This document shows, piece by piece, positions 11,872-21,905 of a DNA stretch of 64,000 nucleotides. Under the pieces are notes generated by a model. That model had not been told where the DNA came from, made no database searches, and was given only the letters and a program-made list of their open reading frames with translations. The stretch is from Auricularia sp. M13 (lineage: Eukaryota > Basidiomycota > Agaricomycetes > Auriculariales > Auriculariaceae), in contig CM073194.1 of the NCBI GenBank assembly GCA_037042915.1, positions 4,092,001 to 4,156,000 of the forward strand, given 5' to 3'. The first letter of the stretch is position 1. The number at the start of each line of letters is the position of its first letter. The translations under genes were made by a program, and so were the position numbers.

Positions 11872-13027
11872 TTGATTTTCTTGCGCGCCCTCGGGTAGAT
11901 GGCATGCAGGTAAGTAGCAGAGGCGCACTCAGTCGCATTTGCACGTCCTCAGCTTGATTTCTCGTGCGCCTGCACTCGGAGTCGGTCCTGGATCGCAGAC
12001 GCACAGATGTTCTGGGCATTCGTCGACACACCGCGCGTTGCTTGATTTCCATGTATGCCTCGAAACTCTCATCTTCGACACGCAGGTAAGTGATAGGCGC
12101 ACTGATTCATAGTCATTCGAGGTCGCCTGTACACATCTTGATTTTCTCGTACGCCTGCGCCTGGGGTCAGTCAATCCTGGATCGAGGACGAGCAGAAATT
12201 CGTCGACAGACCGCGCGCTGCATGATTTCCTTGTACGCCTCGGGACCCTCATCTTCGACGCGCAGGTAAGGAGTAGGTTCACTAATTCGTTGGTACAAGC
12301 TTGATTTCTCGTGCGCCTGCGCTTGGAGTCAGTCAGTCCTGTATCGGAGACGCACAGATATTCTGGGCATTCGTCGACGCACCGCGCTGCTTGATTTCCC
12401 TGCACGCCTCGGACCCCTCGCAGGTAAGTAGCAGACGTACTAATTCGTTCGTTCGAGGTCGCCCGTACGGTACACAGCTTGATTTCTCGTGCGATTGCTC
12501 TTGGAGTCAGTCTGTCCTGGATCGGAGACGCACAGATATTCTGGGCATTCATCGACAGACCGCGCGCTGCTTGATTTCCTTGCACGCCTGGAACCCTCGC
12601 AGGTAAGTAGCAGACGTACTAATTCGTTCGTTCGAGGTCGCCCGTACGGTACACAGCTTGATTTCTCGTGCATCTGCGCTTGAAGTCAGTCCTGGATCGC
12701 ATACGCACAGATACTCAGTCGCTGACGCACCGCGCTGCTTAATTTCCTTGCACGCCTCGGACGCCTCGCAGGTAAGTAGCAGGCGCACTAATTCGTTCAA
12801 CCTGCTCGCCCGCAGCTTGATTTTGTCGTCGTGCTCCTGCACTTGGAGTCAGCCAGTCTTGGATTGCAGGCGCACAGATATTCTGGACATTCGTCGACGC
12901 ACCGCGCTGCTTAATTTCCTTGCACGCCTCGGACCCCTCGCAGGTAAGTAGCAGACGCACTAATTCGTTCGTTCAAGGCCACCCGCACAGCTTGATTTTG
13001 TCGTGCGCCTGGACTTGGAGTCAGTCA
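11872..13027 (+). repeat. Seven-copy ~172 bp tandem repeat with an embedded splice-donor-like motif
   Basis: The octamer CAGGTAAG recurs at 11907, 12083, 12263, 12421, 12600, 12769 and 12941, at spacings of 176, 180, 158, 179, 169 and 172 bp. In the same order each unit also carries CTTGATTT, CTTGGAGTCAGTC, CCTGGATCG, ATTCTGGGCATTCGTCGAC, GCTTGATTTCCTTGCACGCC and, after the octamer, CTAATTCGTTCG. Later copies agree better than the first two, as if the array grew from its 3' end. Short ORFs on both strands are periodic echoes of the repeat, so I do not call a gene. The array lies between a gene end (10634) and the start of the proline-rich gene at 14547. Confidence 0.85.
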
Positions 13028-14546
13028 TGAGCCGAGAACATGCAGCCGCTACGAACCTGCTGCTTTGATACCAGGGCTTGCAGCTTGATCCTGCGACTTG
13101 CGGCTTGCGACTTGCGGACTGGGCTCGTGATCGAGTTGCTCTGGCTGGCTAGCGAGCTTGCGCGTGCAGGCGGGGACTCGGAGTGTCGAGGACTGTATAC
13201 TTGCTATGGAATGCGTTCATGCGTGCTTGGGTGGGGGAGAGGGGTGCTCGAATGTATGGACTGCGATGCTCGCTGTCAGGACTGGGGCGCCAACGAGCGC
13301 GACGGCGGTGCGTGGGCGTCCCAGTCCGGTTTCAGCTCCTAGAGGAACGAGACCGGGTTCGTGTCGTGCGTGAATGGACTGGCGGCAGGGCACGAGATCG
13401 CGTTTCGACGAGGAGCTGGATCGACAGCCCAGCGGGAATCTGCTGACTGCAGGCGTCAAATTGGGCTGTGGTGGATGCGGCTGCTGAAACGTAGGCTGCA
13501 GCTCGGACCGTGCGCGGCAAAGATTACTGTATGACGCTAGAACTTGAAGGGGGCTGGCGGCTGGCCATCATCGCGAGGGTTCCTGGACTGTGGGCCTGGG
13601 GACACGGCGCCGGAGACTGCAGAAGCCTGCCGCCAACCTTATCACGCAACGTGGCCTGCAGTCGCTTTGAGTGGAGGTTGGCGCGCGCGCGAGAATGTCG
13701 GACTTGGCCGAACGGGTCGACGGATACAGTGGCCTCGAGGCGGTGATCATTTCCCGTTTGCTGTCGCTGTCGCTGCGGGATTCAGGACTGCTGGTCGCTC
13801 GCACTGGTCTGGTTTCGACGACGACGGATAGGTGCCAAAAGCCACCGCCTCGGCACCTCGGAACAATCCGAGGGCGTCGTCGAGGCTCTTCGGCGACCGG
13901 AAGCCTGATGCGGCCTTATTGAACGCCTGCCTGCCTGCCTACTCTTGTGCTCTGTGATGGAGGGTTCATTCTGGCATTCATTCATTCTGGCTGCAATCGA
14001 CGGCTGGACGGTGTGCGAAGGAAAGAAGCGCAGAAGACGAGGAAGGCGCGGCAAGGCACACCGGGCGAGGCACGCGGTGGGTCGACGCTCGATTGGGCAG
14101 TGTGTCATATTCGGCAGCACAGCGTCCGAGGGGTGGCAAACTGTGGCACACCGTCGAGAGAGGGGGTCGGGCCCTCGGAGCGATCGGGAGGGGGCACCGG
14201 GGGCGACCGGGCGTGCAGGGGGAGTGAGACGGCGTGCGGGGGACGGGGGACAGCGCAGCAGACATCGACAGGCGGCTCGGGGGTCACGGGAGGACTCGGG
14301 ACGGCAGTGAAACGGTGGCATCTGCTCTCCGGAAGAAAAAAGGGCGGAGTTTGGAAGTGGGGGGTTGTGTGGGTCATAGCACGGGGCCTTCCCGTCCTCT
14401 TCTCCCTCTCTCCCTCACCGCCCTGCTCGCTCTGTCGCCGCTGCCTCGAGCCTGTCTCGTCCCCGCACTCACCACCCTCTCACTCCGCCGCCATTCCCGC
14501 CTCCGCCCGCGCCGCCCCCTCCGTGTCCCGCCGAGCGTCGCGCAGG
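13028..14546. other. Promoter-side region of the proline-rich gene
   Basis: No supported gene. The frame of the downstream gene is open back to about 13947 but contains no ATG before 14547. From about 14390 the plus strand turns C/T-rich, a common feature near transcription starts in fungi. Confidence 0.5.
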
Positions 14547-15896
14547 ATGATAGCGACACTCTCCAAACAGCACCCGCATCACTCGATGCTCCAGCCCCAC
14601 CATGCCTTCGCGGCTGCCCACCACAGACGAAACCCGTCGGCGCCCACGCTCTCCGTACAGCCCACAGGCACCCGCGGCCTGCTCGCCCTCGCAAAGCCCA
14701 AGCCCCAGGCCGCCCCAAAGCTGCCGCCCGCCCACGCCAAGTCCCCGCGCCCGCACCGTCCATCGGCGGCCATCGCACCAGCCAGTGGCTCGCCTTCGGA
14801 TCCGCCGGAGCCGCCCGCCGCCGCCGCTGTCTCGGAGTCTGCCGAGCAGCCCCAGCCGCCGCGGGGCCGGAAGAACAAGTCCGCCGCCACGACGCCCAGC
14901 AAGCCTGCCCGTCGTGCAGCGTCGCACCAGGCGCTGGGCCGCCGCACCCGCGAGCAGCACCATCAGCCCGACCCGGAGCCGACCAAGACGCCGGAGCCCA
15001 AGGCCGCGCAAGCCGAGCAGCCAGCGTCGACGTCCGACGCCCCCAAGCCGCACACCCCGCCGCCCCAGCCGTCGGCAGCGCCCAAGGCAGATACGTCCCC
15101 GCGCAAGAGGCCCGTTCAGCACCAGCGTCACAATACGGCACCGCCCAGCCCGCTCGCCGTCAACGGCAGCCCCGCCGTCCAGCAGCAGCAGCCCTCCGTC
15201 GGCCAGCCCTCGGGCAGGCTCGCCCGCAACCGCCGCCAGCGGCTCAAGTCCACAGTCGACGAGCAGACTCCGCCCACGCTCACCATAGACTCACCTGCAC
15301 CGTCGACCCCCATCCCAGTGCCCGCGAAGCGTGCCCGCTCGCCCGCGCCCATGTCCCGTTCTGCCCCGCTCGAGCACTCGACCGGCCTCGCGGAGCTGCT
15401 GCCGTTCCCCATCATGACCGATCACGCCCTGTCCGATTGGGATCTGCCCGCCAAGCTCGAGGCGGCAGCCGCAGCCGCCGCAGCCCAGAAGAACGACGAG
15501 GTCGACGCCCAGCACTGGCTGCTCAGCGGCCCGCGCACAGCGCCGCTGGGCAAGTCCCCGCGCTTTCCCAACTACTCGCCGCCGCCGACGCCCACGCCCG
15601 CGTCCCGCGCTGCCAAGCAGGCCGCCGGTCACGCCCGCTCGCCCAGCTATCCTACTGGCGCCATGTTCGACATGTCCCTCGACGACGAGCCCGCTGTTAT
15701 CGCCGGCACGCGCAGCGCCGACGTCAGCCCGTTCAGGCTCGCCCGTCACCGCATCAATCAGCCCATCGCGGTCAACTTCCCCGAGTGGAGCAAGTTCAAG
15801 GCTCCTTCGCCCAAGGACAAGAACGCACCCATGTGGGCCGCCAGCGCCTTCCAGACGGGCCCGACCTCGCGCGACCTGCCTGCCCCCGGGCTCTGA
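14547..15896 (+). CDS. Proline-rich protein with C-terminal Edc1/PNRC-like decapping-activator motif
   Basis: One exon, 449 residues, strongly disordered (Pro, Ala, Ser, Gln, Lys). The C terminus (about 429-449) contains MWAASAF, then GP, then LPAPGL. This fits the pattern aromatic-Ala-x-x-x-Phe...Pro...Leu-Pro-x-Pro of the short motif by which yeast Edc1/Edc2 and animal PNRC2 bind Dcp1 and stimulate mRNA decapping. An FPEW.KFKAP block just before it could be a second conserved element. Arg/Lys-rich patches (for example around RNRRQRLK) could bind RNA. The first in-frame Met is the chosen start. The motif resemblance is seen directly; a role in decapping is inference. No other domain is recognised. 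Confidence 0.72.
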   Translation: MIATLSKQHPHHSMLQPHHAFAAAHHRRNPSAPTLSVQPTGTRGLLALAKPKPQAAPKLPPAHAKSPRPHRPSAAIAPASGSPSDPPEPPAAAAVSESAEQPQPPRGRKNKSAATTPSKPARRAASHQALGRRTREQHHQPDPEPTKTPEPKAAQAEQPASTSDAPKPHTPPPQPSAAPKADTSPRKRPVQHQRHNTAPPSPLAVNGSPAVQQQQPSVGQPSGRLARNRRQRLKSTVDEQTPPTLTIDSPAPSTPIPVPAKRARSPAPMSRSAPLEHSTGLAELLPFPIMTDHALSDWDLPAKLEAAAAAAAAQKNDEVDAQHWLLSGPRTAPLGKSPRFPNYSPPPTPTPASRAAKQAAGHARSPSYPTGAMFDMSLDDEPAVIAGTRSADVSPFRLARHRINQPIAVNFPEWSKFKAPSPKDKNAPMWAASAFQTGPTSRDLPAPGL

Positions 15897-17480
15897 TTTT
15901 ACTTTTGTTTGCCGCTTAGGAGCTCCCATACGGTGGTGCGGATCTTTTTCTTTTTTTTTTTCGCGGCATTGTTCGCGTCGCTTATCATTATTGCTTTCGC
16001 TCAGTCGCACCATTATTGTACTTGTACGATCTCTCGCATCCCTCCACGGCATCCATATTCGCAACCACCTCTTCTTTTACGGCATATCTGGTCTCGTCGC
16101 TCGCAGGACACCCGCGCTTTTCCACTCTTTCTCGCACCGACCTCGGCCCACCCGACATCACTGGCATTATCACCCACATTTGCATTGCACGTCGCATCCC
16201 ACCTTACTCATCAACCCCCGGGTCGGGGTTCCCCGTCTTCACCACGGTCCGGCGACTCACACGAGACGTCTTCGTCGCCCCCGCCGGCCGTGGCCTTGTC
16301 GAATCTTGGAACTCACGTCGATCTCAACGCTGCAAGAAACCTCCGTCATACTCACTGTTTCAACATCAGCAACAAGAACGAAGAATCTTACTCCCTGTTG
16401 CGGTCGTCGCGCTTAGTATCCCTGCTGTCTCGTTCCCATTCCCATTTCTCTCTGCGTCTCTCTCACCCTCATACTACTACTCTGGCTCCGCATTTACCCT
16501 AGCCATTCCACTCTCCTTCATTGTTTCATTTTTTTTTCTTTCTTCCTCTCACTACTCCCCTCTCGCGTTCTTGCCTCTTGCTCGTTCCTCGTGCCTGCTT
16601 TGACTCTTATCCTCCCTCTTCACCCTTACTCCTTCACCCCTGCGTCCGCTTTTTGATGTTTGTATCAAAACGGCCCGCCGGGCGCCGTCGCGGCCGACGC
16701 GTGCGCTCTCCAAGTGTTGGATTGCATTGCACGCCCGTCGTACCCGTGCGCGCGTCCCGCGCGGGATTCCCGCTTCTTCGATGTGCGTTGAGCGTTTGCA
16801 CGAGTGGGTGTAGCGCACGCCCGAGCCGCGATCAGCCACCCGTATTCATCCCGGGTCCGCGTGTCTCTGTTGCTTGTTGGTTTTTCGGTTTTGTCTCTCT
16901 CGCGCCGTCTCTGTCTACTGTTGTGCATCCATCGCCCGCCTGCCTCTTTTTCGCGTACATAGTTTCATCTTGACTTCTGTTGTGCATTAGTTTTTACTCC
17001 ACCCTCCCCGCCCCCCCCCTCGAACTTTATTCTTCACTTCACCCATCATTCCCCTATTATTTTTTTTGTGTGCGTTGCAGTTACGGTCTCGGTTGTATCC
17101 AATATTGTGTTAGCATCTCATATCTTTCTCATCGTCTCAATCCTACTACCCCCCCCCCTCTACCTACCCCCTCTGCCCTCCGCCTAAACTCCTCCAGCAT
17201 ACCCTCCGCGCCCTCTCGTCGTATATCTACCTCCACCCCACCTCCCCGTGTCGCGCATTTGCTTTCGCAGTTCGTTGTAGAAGTAAAATTCCGCTCCTCC
17301 CTCACCCATCATCCCTCACCCAAAATCGGCGAACGTTCGGTGTTGGTATTTATCTCCTCCCCCTCCCCGCCTCATACTCCTTTTACTCTGTCTGTGTTGG
17401 GTTGTGTGGTAGAATTCTTTTTTTTTACTTTCTTATCCCGCGTTTTTGCACCTTTTACCTTCTTTTGACGATTGACTTGA
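15897..17480 (+). other. Long pyrimidine-rich tract downstream of the proline-rich gene
   Basis: About 1.6 kb in which the plus strand is strikingly rich in C and T, with many T8-T11 and C7-C9 runs and almost no coding character. It may be an unusually long 3' UTR of the upstream gene or a separate non-coding transcription unit. I find no ORF with family features. Confidence 0.55.
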
Positions 17481-18001
17481 CTTGCACTTGCTACTCGCTT
17501 CTGCTGCCCCGATGATTATGCTACGTTTTTCTTTTTCTTTGTTGTTGATTCTGTGTTTCGTAGGGACTTGCACGCAATTTTATTACTTTTCTATGTGCCG
17601 TCCAATCTTGGGTGACTGTCGATGAGTTTCGGCTGAAGCTTGTGCGAGTCTGTGAGGTGGAAGCCGTGTATCGCTCAGCCTCAGTCAGCCCCTTCATTTG
17701 TTGCGCCGTTGGCAAATGAATTCTGAAACCGTCAAATTGCGTCTACACCGACGTATGCAGGACCCTGTTTGAGGAGCATGTGACCTATGGACATGACGCG
17801 TGACGCTGCGCATTACTGCACCACGTTCGGTCGCTGTGGTTCCACGTGCACGGACACTGGGTCGGTCTGGACTGCACAGGAAACTGAGGCAAGTGGGACG
17901 ATGAGGCTTCAGAGCGAGCGGAGTAGACAGTGTTTGTTAAGGGCAGGGTGTAGGGAATGGTTGTACGGCAGCAGGCAAGTGAAATGCTTAGTAGTGCTGC
18001 T

Positions 18002-18008
18002 TATATAA
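18002..18008 (+). promoter_or_regulatory. Upstream TATA-like element of tRNA-Phe
   Basis: TATATAA lies 40 bp upstream of the tRNA, the place where some fungi keep a Pol III TATA element. Confidence 0.35.
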
Positions 18009-18047
18009 ATTGTAGGTTGGGTACGTTGAGGTCAGATGAATCTTCAA

Positions 18048-18120
18048 GGCGCAATAGCTCAGCTGGGAGAGCGATAGACTGAAGATCTACAGGTCCTTGG
18101 TTCAATCCCGAGTTGTGCCA
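18048..18120 (+). tRNA. tRNA-Phe (anticodon GAA), no intron
   Basis: The 73-nt sequence folds as a cloverleaf. GGCGCAA pairs with TTGTGCC (one G-U); the D stem is GCTC/GAGC; the anticodon loop CTGAAGA carries GAA; the T stem is CTTGG/CCGAG around TTCAATC; the discriminator is A. The anticodon stem starts with an A-C mismatch at 27-43. The internal A box (TAGCTCAGCTGG) and B box (GGTTCAATCCC) are good, and a T5 terminator begins at 18122. The gene therefore looks functional. Confidence 0.93.
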
Positions 18121-18214
18121 TGTTTTTGAAGTTATTCGAGACCCGAGCAACACTTGATTGTTTTGTGTTGCTTTTTATTCATGACTTAAATGTGTTAATC
18201 AAAGCGGCTGAAAG

Positions 18215-18236
18215 GCTCTTAATCCCGGGTTGTGCT
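18215..18236 (+). pseudogene. tRNA-Phe 3'-end relic 1
   Basis: AATCCCGGGTTGTGCTA at 18221-18237 matches the T loop, T stem and acceptor strand of the intact tRNA-Phe 116 bp upstream. No 5' half is present, so it cannot fold as a tRNA. Confidence 0.55.
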
Positions 18237-18357
18237 ATTTCTTTTACTTTTGCCTTTTGTGACTTCCCCAGACTTTCATTTTTGTAGCTACGGTGCGGGG
18301 GGTATCATTTTTCAAGGTAATTCGACACAATTCGAACTCCGAAGGCAGCATGCTTTC

Positions 18358-18388
18358 CGGGTCCTTGGTTCGATCCCGGGTTGTGCCA
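18358..18388 (+). pseudogene. tRNA-Phe 3'-end relic 2
   Basis: A GGGTCCTTGG block, TTCGATC and CCGGGTTGTGCCA reproduce the variable region, T arm and 3' acceptor strand of tRNA-Phe. The T stem still pairs, using G-U. The D arm and anticodon arm are not recognisable. Confidence 0.6.
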
Positions 18389-18593
18389 TAGTTTGCATTT
18401 TGTTAGTCCGCTTTCGCCTCGCTGAGTCTTGTGTCTCCATTCGGAGGGAATGTCGCCTCTCGTATTTGTGACATTTTATATGTTCCAAGTACACAGTTCG
18501 AAGGCTTATATGTGAAACCTTCCAGAGATACACGCCGATATGAGCTTTTGCATTGGTGCCCCCGTCATGTCCCCCCAGTCGCATCCTCCCGTC

Positions 18594-19996
18594 TCACCTC
18601 CTACACCGTGTGGGGATGTTATGAGCACTGATCATTGTGACTATTCGATGCTCACCTCGCGTTACGATGGATGCCCACCGTTTGGGGCTATTGAGACGAA
18701 CACAGCAATCGGAAACATGGTTCTTGACGGACTTCTCCATTTCCAGGATCTCAGAATATCCGAGCGCGTCTCCGGCATCCAGCACGCATATCACGATGAG
18801 CTGGACGTGGCGCGCGGAGGGCGCACAGAGAGCGTCACACAGGTCCAACAGCCCGGATGGCGCACAGAGAGCGTTGCACAGGTCCAACAGCCTCGCGTTG
18901 AAAGTGGACTTCGCTCTCAGGCCCTGTTTTACGGGAAAGTGCAGCGCGACTGCGAGATACTGGAGCGCAGATTCCGGGTGGACAGCGAGGTGCTGCACCG
19001 TGCGGATAGCGGCGCTTCCGATGGTGCACGGTCGTCGCTGCGCGTCGGTGTAATAGGACTCATCGAGCCGCACCGTGAGGCAGAGAAAGTTCAGGCAGGG
19101 GTAGACATCGAGAAGAAGCTCGATTTCTGTGAAGCTGTGAGTAATGTATGTGGATGGGCTGACGGTTTTGGCGAATACTAACGAGAGTCCGGCAGCTTGG
19201 CATCCACTGAGATGGCCTTGACCGAGTTATAGATCATAGCTAATTCAGACGATGGCTGGACCAAGAGAGACGGCAGGAAGAACGAATCTACGAAGAGAAT
19301 GTAGCCAATGGTTTTGTTGCCCAGGTGTCTAGCCAACACTCCTGCCGATTCCAAGTCCCGGGGCCCATTGGCTGATAAAGAGATGGAACGCAGGGAAAGT
19401 GAAGCGCTCGAATCGTCGATCAGAGTCGACGGCTCGGTGGGGTAACTGTGCGGTCTAATGTGCGCGGGCATTGCAAGATGCTTCAGGGCTGGGAATCCAG
19501 AAATGATATATGCAAGCTGCCAGTGTTGCCAGTCGCAGCTATGCTCCATGTCTAGGTACGTGATGGAGCTACACGCCTCATGAAGCGCCATGACGAGAGG
19601 TAACCAGTACGTTGGTTTGCCTTCGCCATCACCCTTCAAAACGAGGTCTTCAAGTTGCGCCATACTGCGCGCGGGACCACGCAACGAGTCTATAAAGGCG
19701 TCCCATACATCGTCTCTTTCAGCATAGATGATGAGTTCGAGGTGCTTGATATAGTCCCATGGGATCCATGGCTCGGCGGCATCAGCGTAGAAAAGTCGTA
19801 GGCGGCCCACGGTGCTTTCGTTGGCATTTAGATCGCTGAGCACTACAGAGCGGTACAGATGAGCACGCGCTCGTAGTCTCAACCGACGGCACGTGGAGCT
19901 GCACGCGAGTAGGGCCGGGAAGTCGTCCCAGAGCTGGTCCACGATGATATCGAAGAGTTCCTGCGGAAAGCAGCAAGGCTGTAGGCGATGGAACAT
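18594..19996 (-). CDS. F-box-like protein, paralog A
   Basis: Exons 19996-19183 and 19126-18594 (56 bp intron, phase 1) give 448 residues. The N terminus FPQELFDIIVDQL followed by LLACSSTCRRLR and HLYRSVVLSD is the degenerate F-box typical of the large basidiomycete families; the rest is leucine-rich and probably folds as LRR-like repeats. The C terminus PKRWASIVTRGE is shared with paralogs B and C. I prefer the Met at 19996 because a TATATA at 20047-20052 sits too close to the ATG at 20032, and because it aligns with paralog B. Such proteins usually act as substrate adaptors of SCF ubiquitin ligases. The second exon contains a 39 bp tandem duplication. Confidence 0.8.
18821..18898. repeat. 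39 bp in-frame tandem duplication inside paralog A
   Basis: GCGCACAGAGAGCGT begins at 18821 and again at 18860. The protein accordingly reads LLDLCNALCAPSG then LLDLCDALCAPSA. Paralogs B and C have the block once (LDDLCDALCAPHA, LEELCEALCAPYA), so the duplication is private to A. Confidence 0.85.
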
Positions 19997-20292
19997 CGCG
20001 GCGGGAAGTAGTAGAAGAAGAAATGGACGCATGCCCACTGGCCGTCTATATAGGCCGGAAAGCGCTGGAAGTCTCCCGATGCCGTGGCGTCAGTTGCGCA
20101 CAAACACGGTGTATCGCCGGAGAGTGGCGTTGAGCCCTGACCTCAAGCAGCGCGAGATGTTCATATTTCAGGGTTGCGATGGACACACCGAGCCATTAGC
20201 TTCTGCATCGCAGGGCCCTTCAAGTCGCGCCAGCCACCATCTCGAGCATCTCCCTCTGCAATTCGTTACGATCAGTTGTAGCGTCGTCGCAA

Positions 20293-21602
20293 CTAAAAGA
20301 TACCGAAGGCGCGCTCACCCCTTGCGACGACAGCTGTCCACCGCCTTGAAGCGCTGAGACGACGGAACCGTTCTTCGAAATACGCTTCGACATCGGCCTT
20401 TATCTGATTCAGAGCTGGCTCCGAAATCGAGGTGCGGTCCTCCAAATCACTGCTTCCAACCTCCAGGAGGCAGACCAGCACAAGTTGGACGTGTTGAGCA
20501 TGCGGGGCGCAGAGCGCATCGCATAGGTCGTCGAGTTTGGCGCCGGCAAGCGTTCGCAGCGCGAGATGCGCTGGGACCGAGAGTGCCAACGCCAGATATT
20601 TCAGCACCCGGAAGTGCACAGCGGGCGACTGCAGTGTGCGTATGGAGAGGTTGATGAGTGTCGACTTCCACGCCCGGCTGGTGGAAAAGTACGAAGATTC
20701 GATTCGCACCGAAACGCAGAGAAATTCGAGTGCGGGGAATGCGTCTAGCAGGAGCTCAATTTCTGCCGTCGTCGTCAGTAATGTCCAGTCGGGTAGATAT
20801 AGCTGTACTGACCACAGTCTTCCCATCGGGTGTCGAGGGTAATAGCTTTCACTGAACCGTAAAGACCACCATCGTCGCGAGGGGCGGCGAGCAGCAAGTC
20901 CTCCAAGAAGAATGTGTCCACCAAAAGAAGCAAGTTGGCTTCATTGTGGAGTAGAGCGGTAAATTCAGTTGCGATTTCCAGCTCCCTAAACCCATTCGCG
21001 GGAATAGAGATGGTGAGAGGAGTGGTTCTCACACGTTCAACGTAGCTGAACGTCGTGTCCAGCTCTGGCCCGATGTTCACCGGCATCGCGAGGTGTCGCA
21101 GCACAGGAAACCCAGAAACCATATACGAGAGGAACGACAGCTGCCAGAAACAGCAATTCTCAAGGTCGAGGTATCTGACGGAGCGGCCGCACTGATGCAG
21201 GGCTGCGGCGAGCGGCTGCAGCCACTGAACAGGAATGTTGTCTCCGTCGCCCTCCAGAACGAGCTCCTCCAGCCGTCGTAGCCTGCAGGCAGGATTGCCA
21301 AGTGTCTCGATAATTGTGCTCCATAGCGCGTCGTTCTCCGCGAAGACCGCAAGCCGCAAATAGGTGATGAACGACCACGCAATGTTTGTCTTCGCCGAAT
21401 CCATGTACGACAAGCGCAGTTGCCAGTGCCCGGGCGGCGCAGCGATGTCCTCGATGCCGCTGAAGGTAACCGAACGGTATAGGTGCACGCGTACTCGCGC
21501 ACGCAGTCGACGACAGGTCGAGTTGCATGCAAGGAGCGAACGCAAATCATTCGACAGCTCATCCACGACGATGTCGATGAGCTCCTGCGGTAGGACCAGC
21601 AT
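20293..21602 (-). CDS. F-box-like protein, paralog B
   Basis: Exons 21602-20813 and 20762-20293 (50 bp intron, phase 1) give 419 residues. MLVLPQELIDIVVDEL opens the protein directly, followed by LLACNSTCRRLR and HLYRSVTFSG. The intron falls at the same codon as in paralogs A and C, after W-E-D-C, and the second exon opens with EIELLLDAFPALEFL. The C terminus RRWTAVVARGE matches the paralogs. It lies head to tail with paralog A, 297 bp away, so a local tandem duplication is likely. A role as SCF adaptor is inferred from the family. Confidence 0.8.
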
Positions 21603-21905
21603 AGCGTCAAGTGGTGAAACCTGAAGGTCGGGGATTCAGGAATGAAAATGGAGTGCCTCGATTCAAATAAGTAGGGTCGACAGGCGCCCAGCTCACGATC
21701 CCCGTTATCCGGCAGTTTGGAGAAACTGGCAAGAGTGCCACCTCGCCGTCGGGAAAGCAGCTGGTGATTTCCCAAACTCGGAGCAGCTTCTATACAATCA
21801 TTGAATCAAGAGGAAGAGCAAGACACGAACCCGGCACAGCAGTGAATAATTTAGATGCAAGAAAGAGCGGAAGCCCCCGCTTCGCACGCAGGGCAGTGTC
21901 AAGAC
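21603..21905. other. Spacer between F-box-like B and GT61 genes
   Basis: This 303 bp holds the promoter of paralog B and the 3' end of the GT61 gene. I see no ORF, repeat or RNA gene. Confidence 0.5.

Noticed and set aside
11929-12585. 218-codon minus-strand frame in the tandem array
   Set aside because: Its repeats simply mirror the DNA period, with shifting frames between copies and no stable protein module.
11872-13027. CRISPR-like array
   Set aside because: Units are ~172 bp and similar along their whole length; there are no short identical repeats with unique spacers, and the genome is eukaryotic.
13947-14546. N-terminal extension of the proline-rich gene
   Set aside because: The frame is open but has no ATG, and the composition changes abruptly; the first Met is at 14547.
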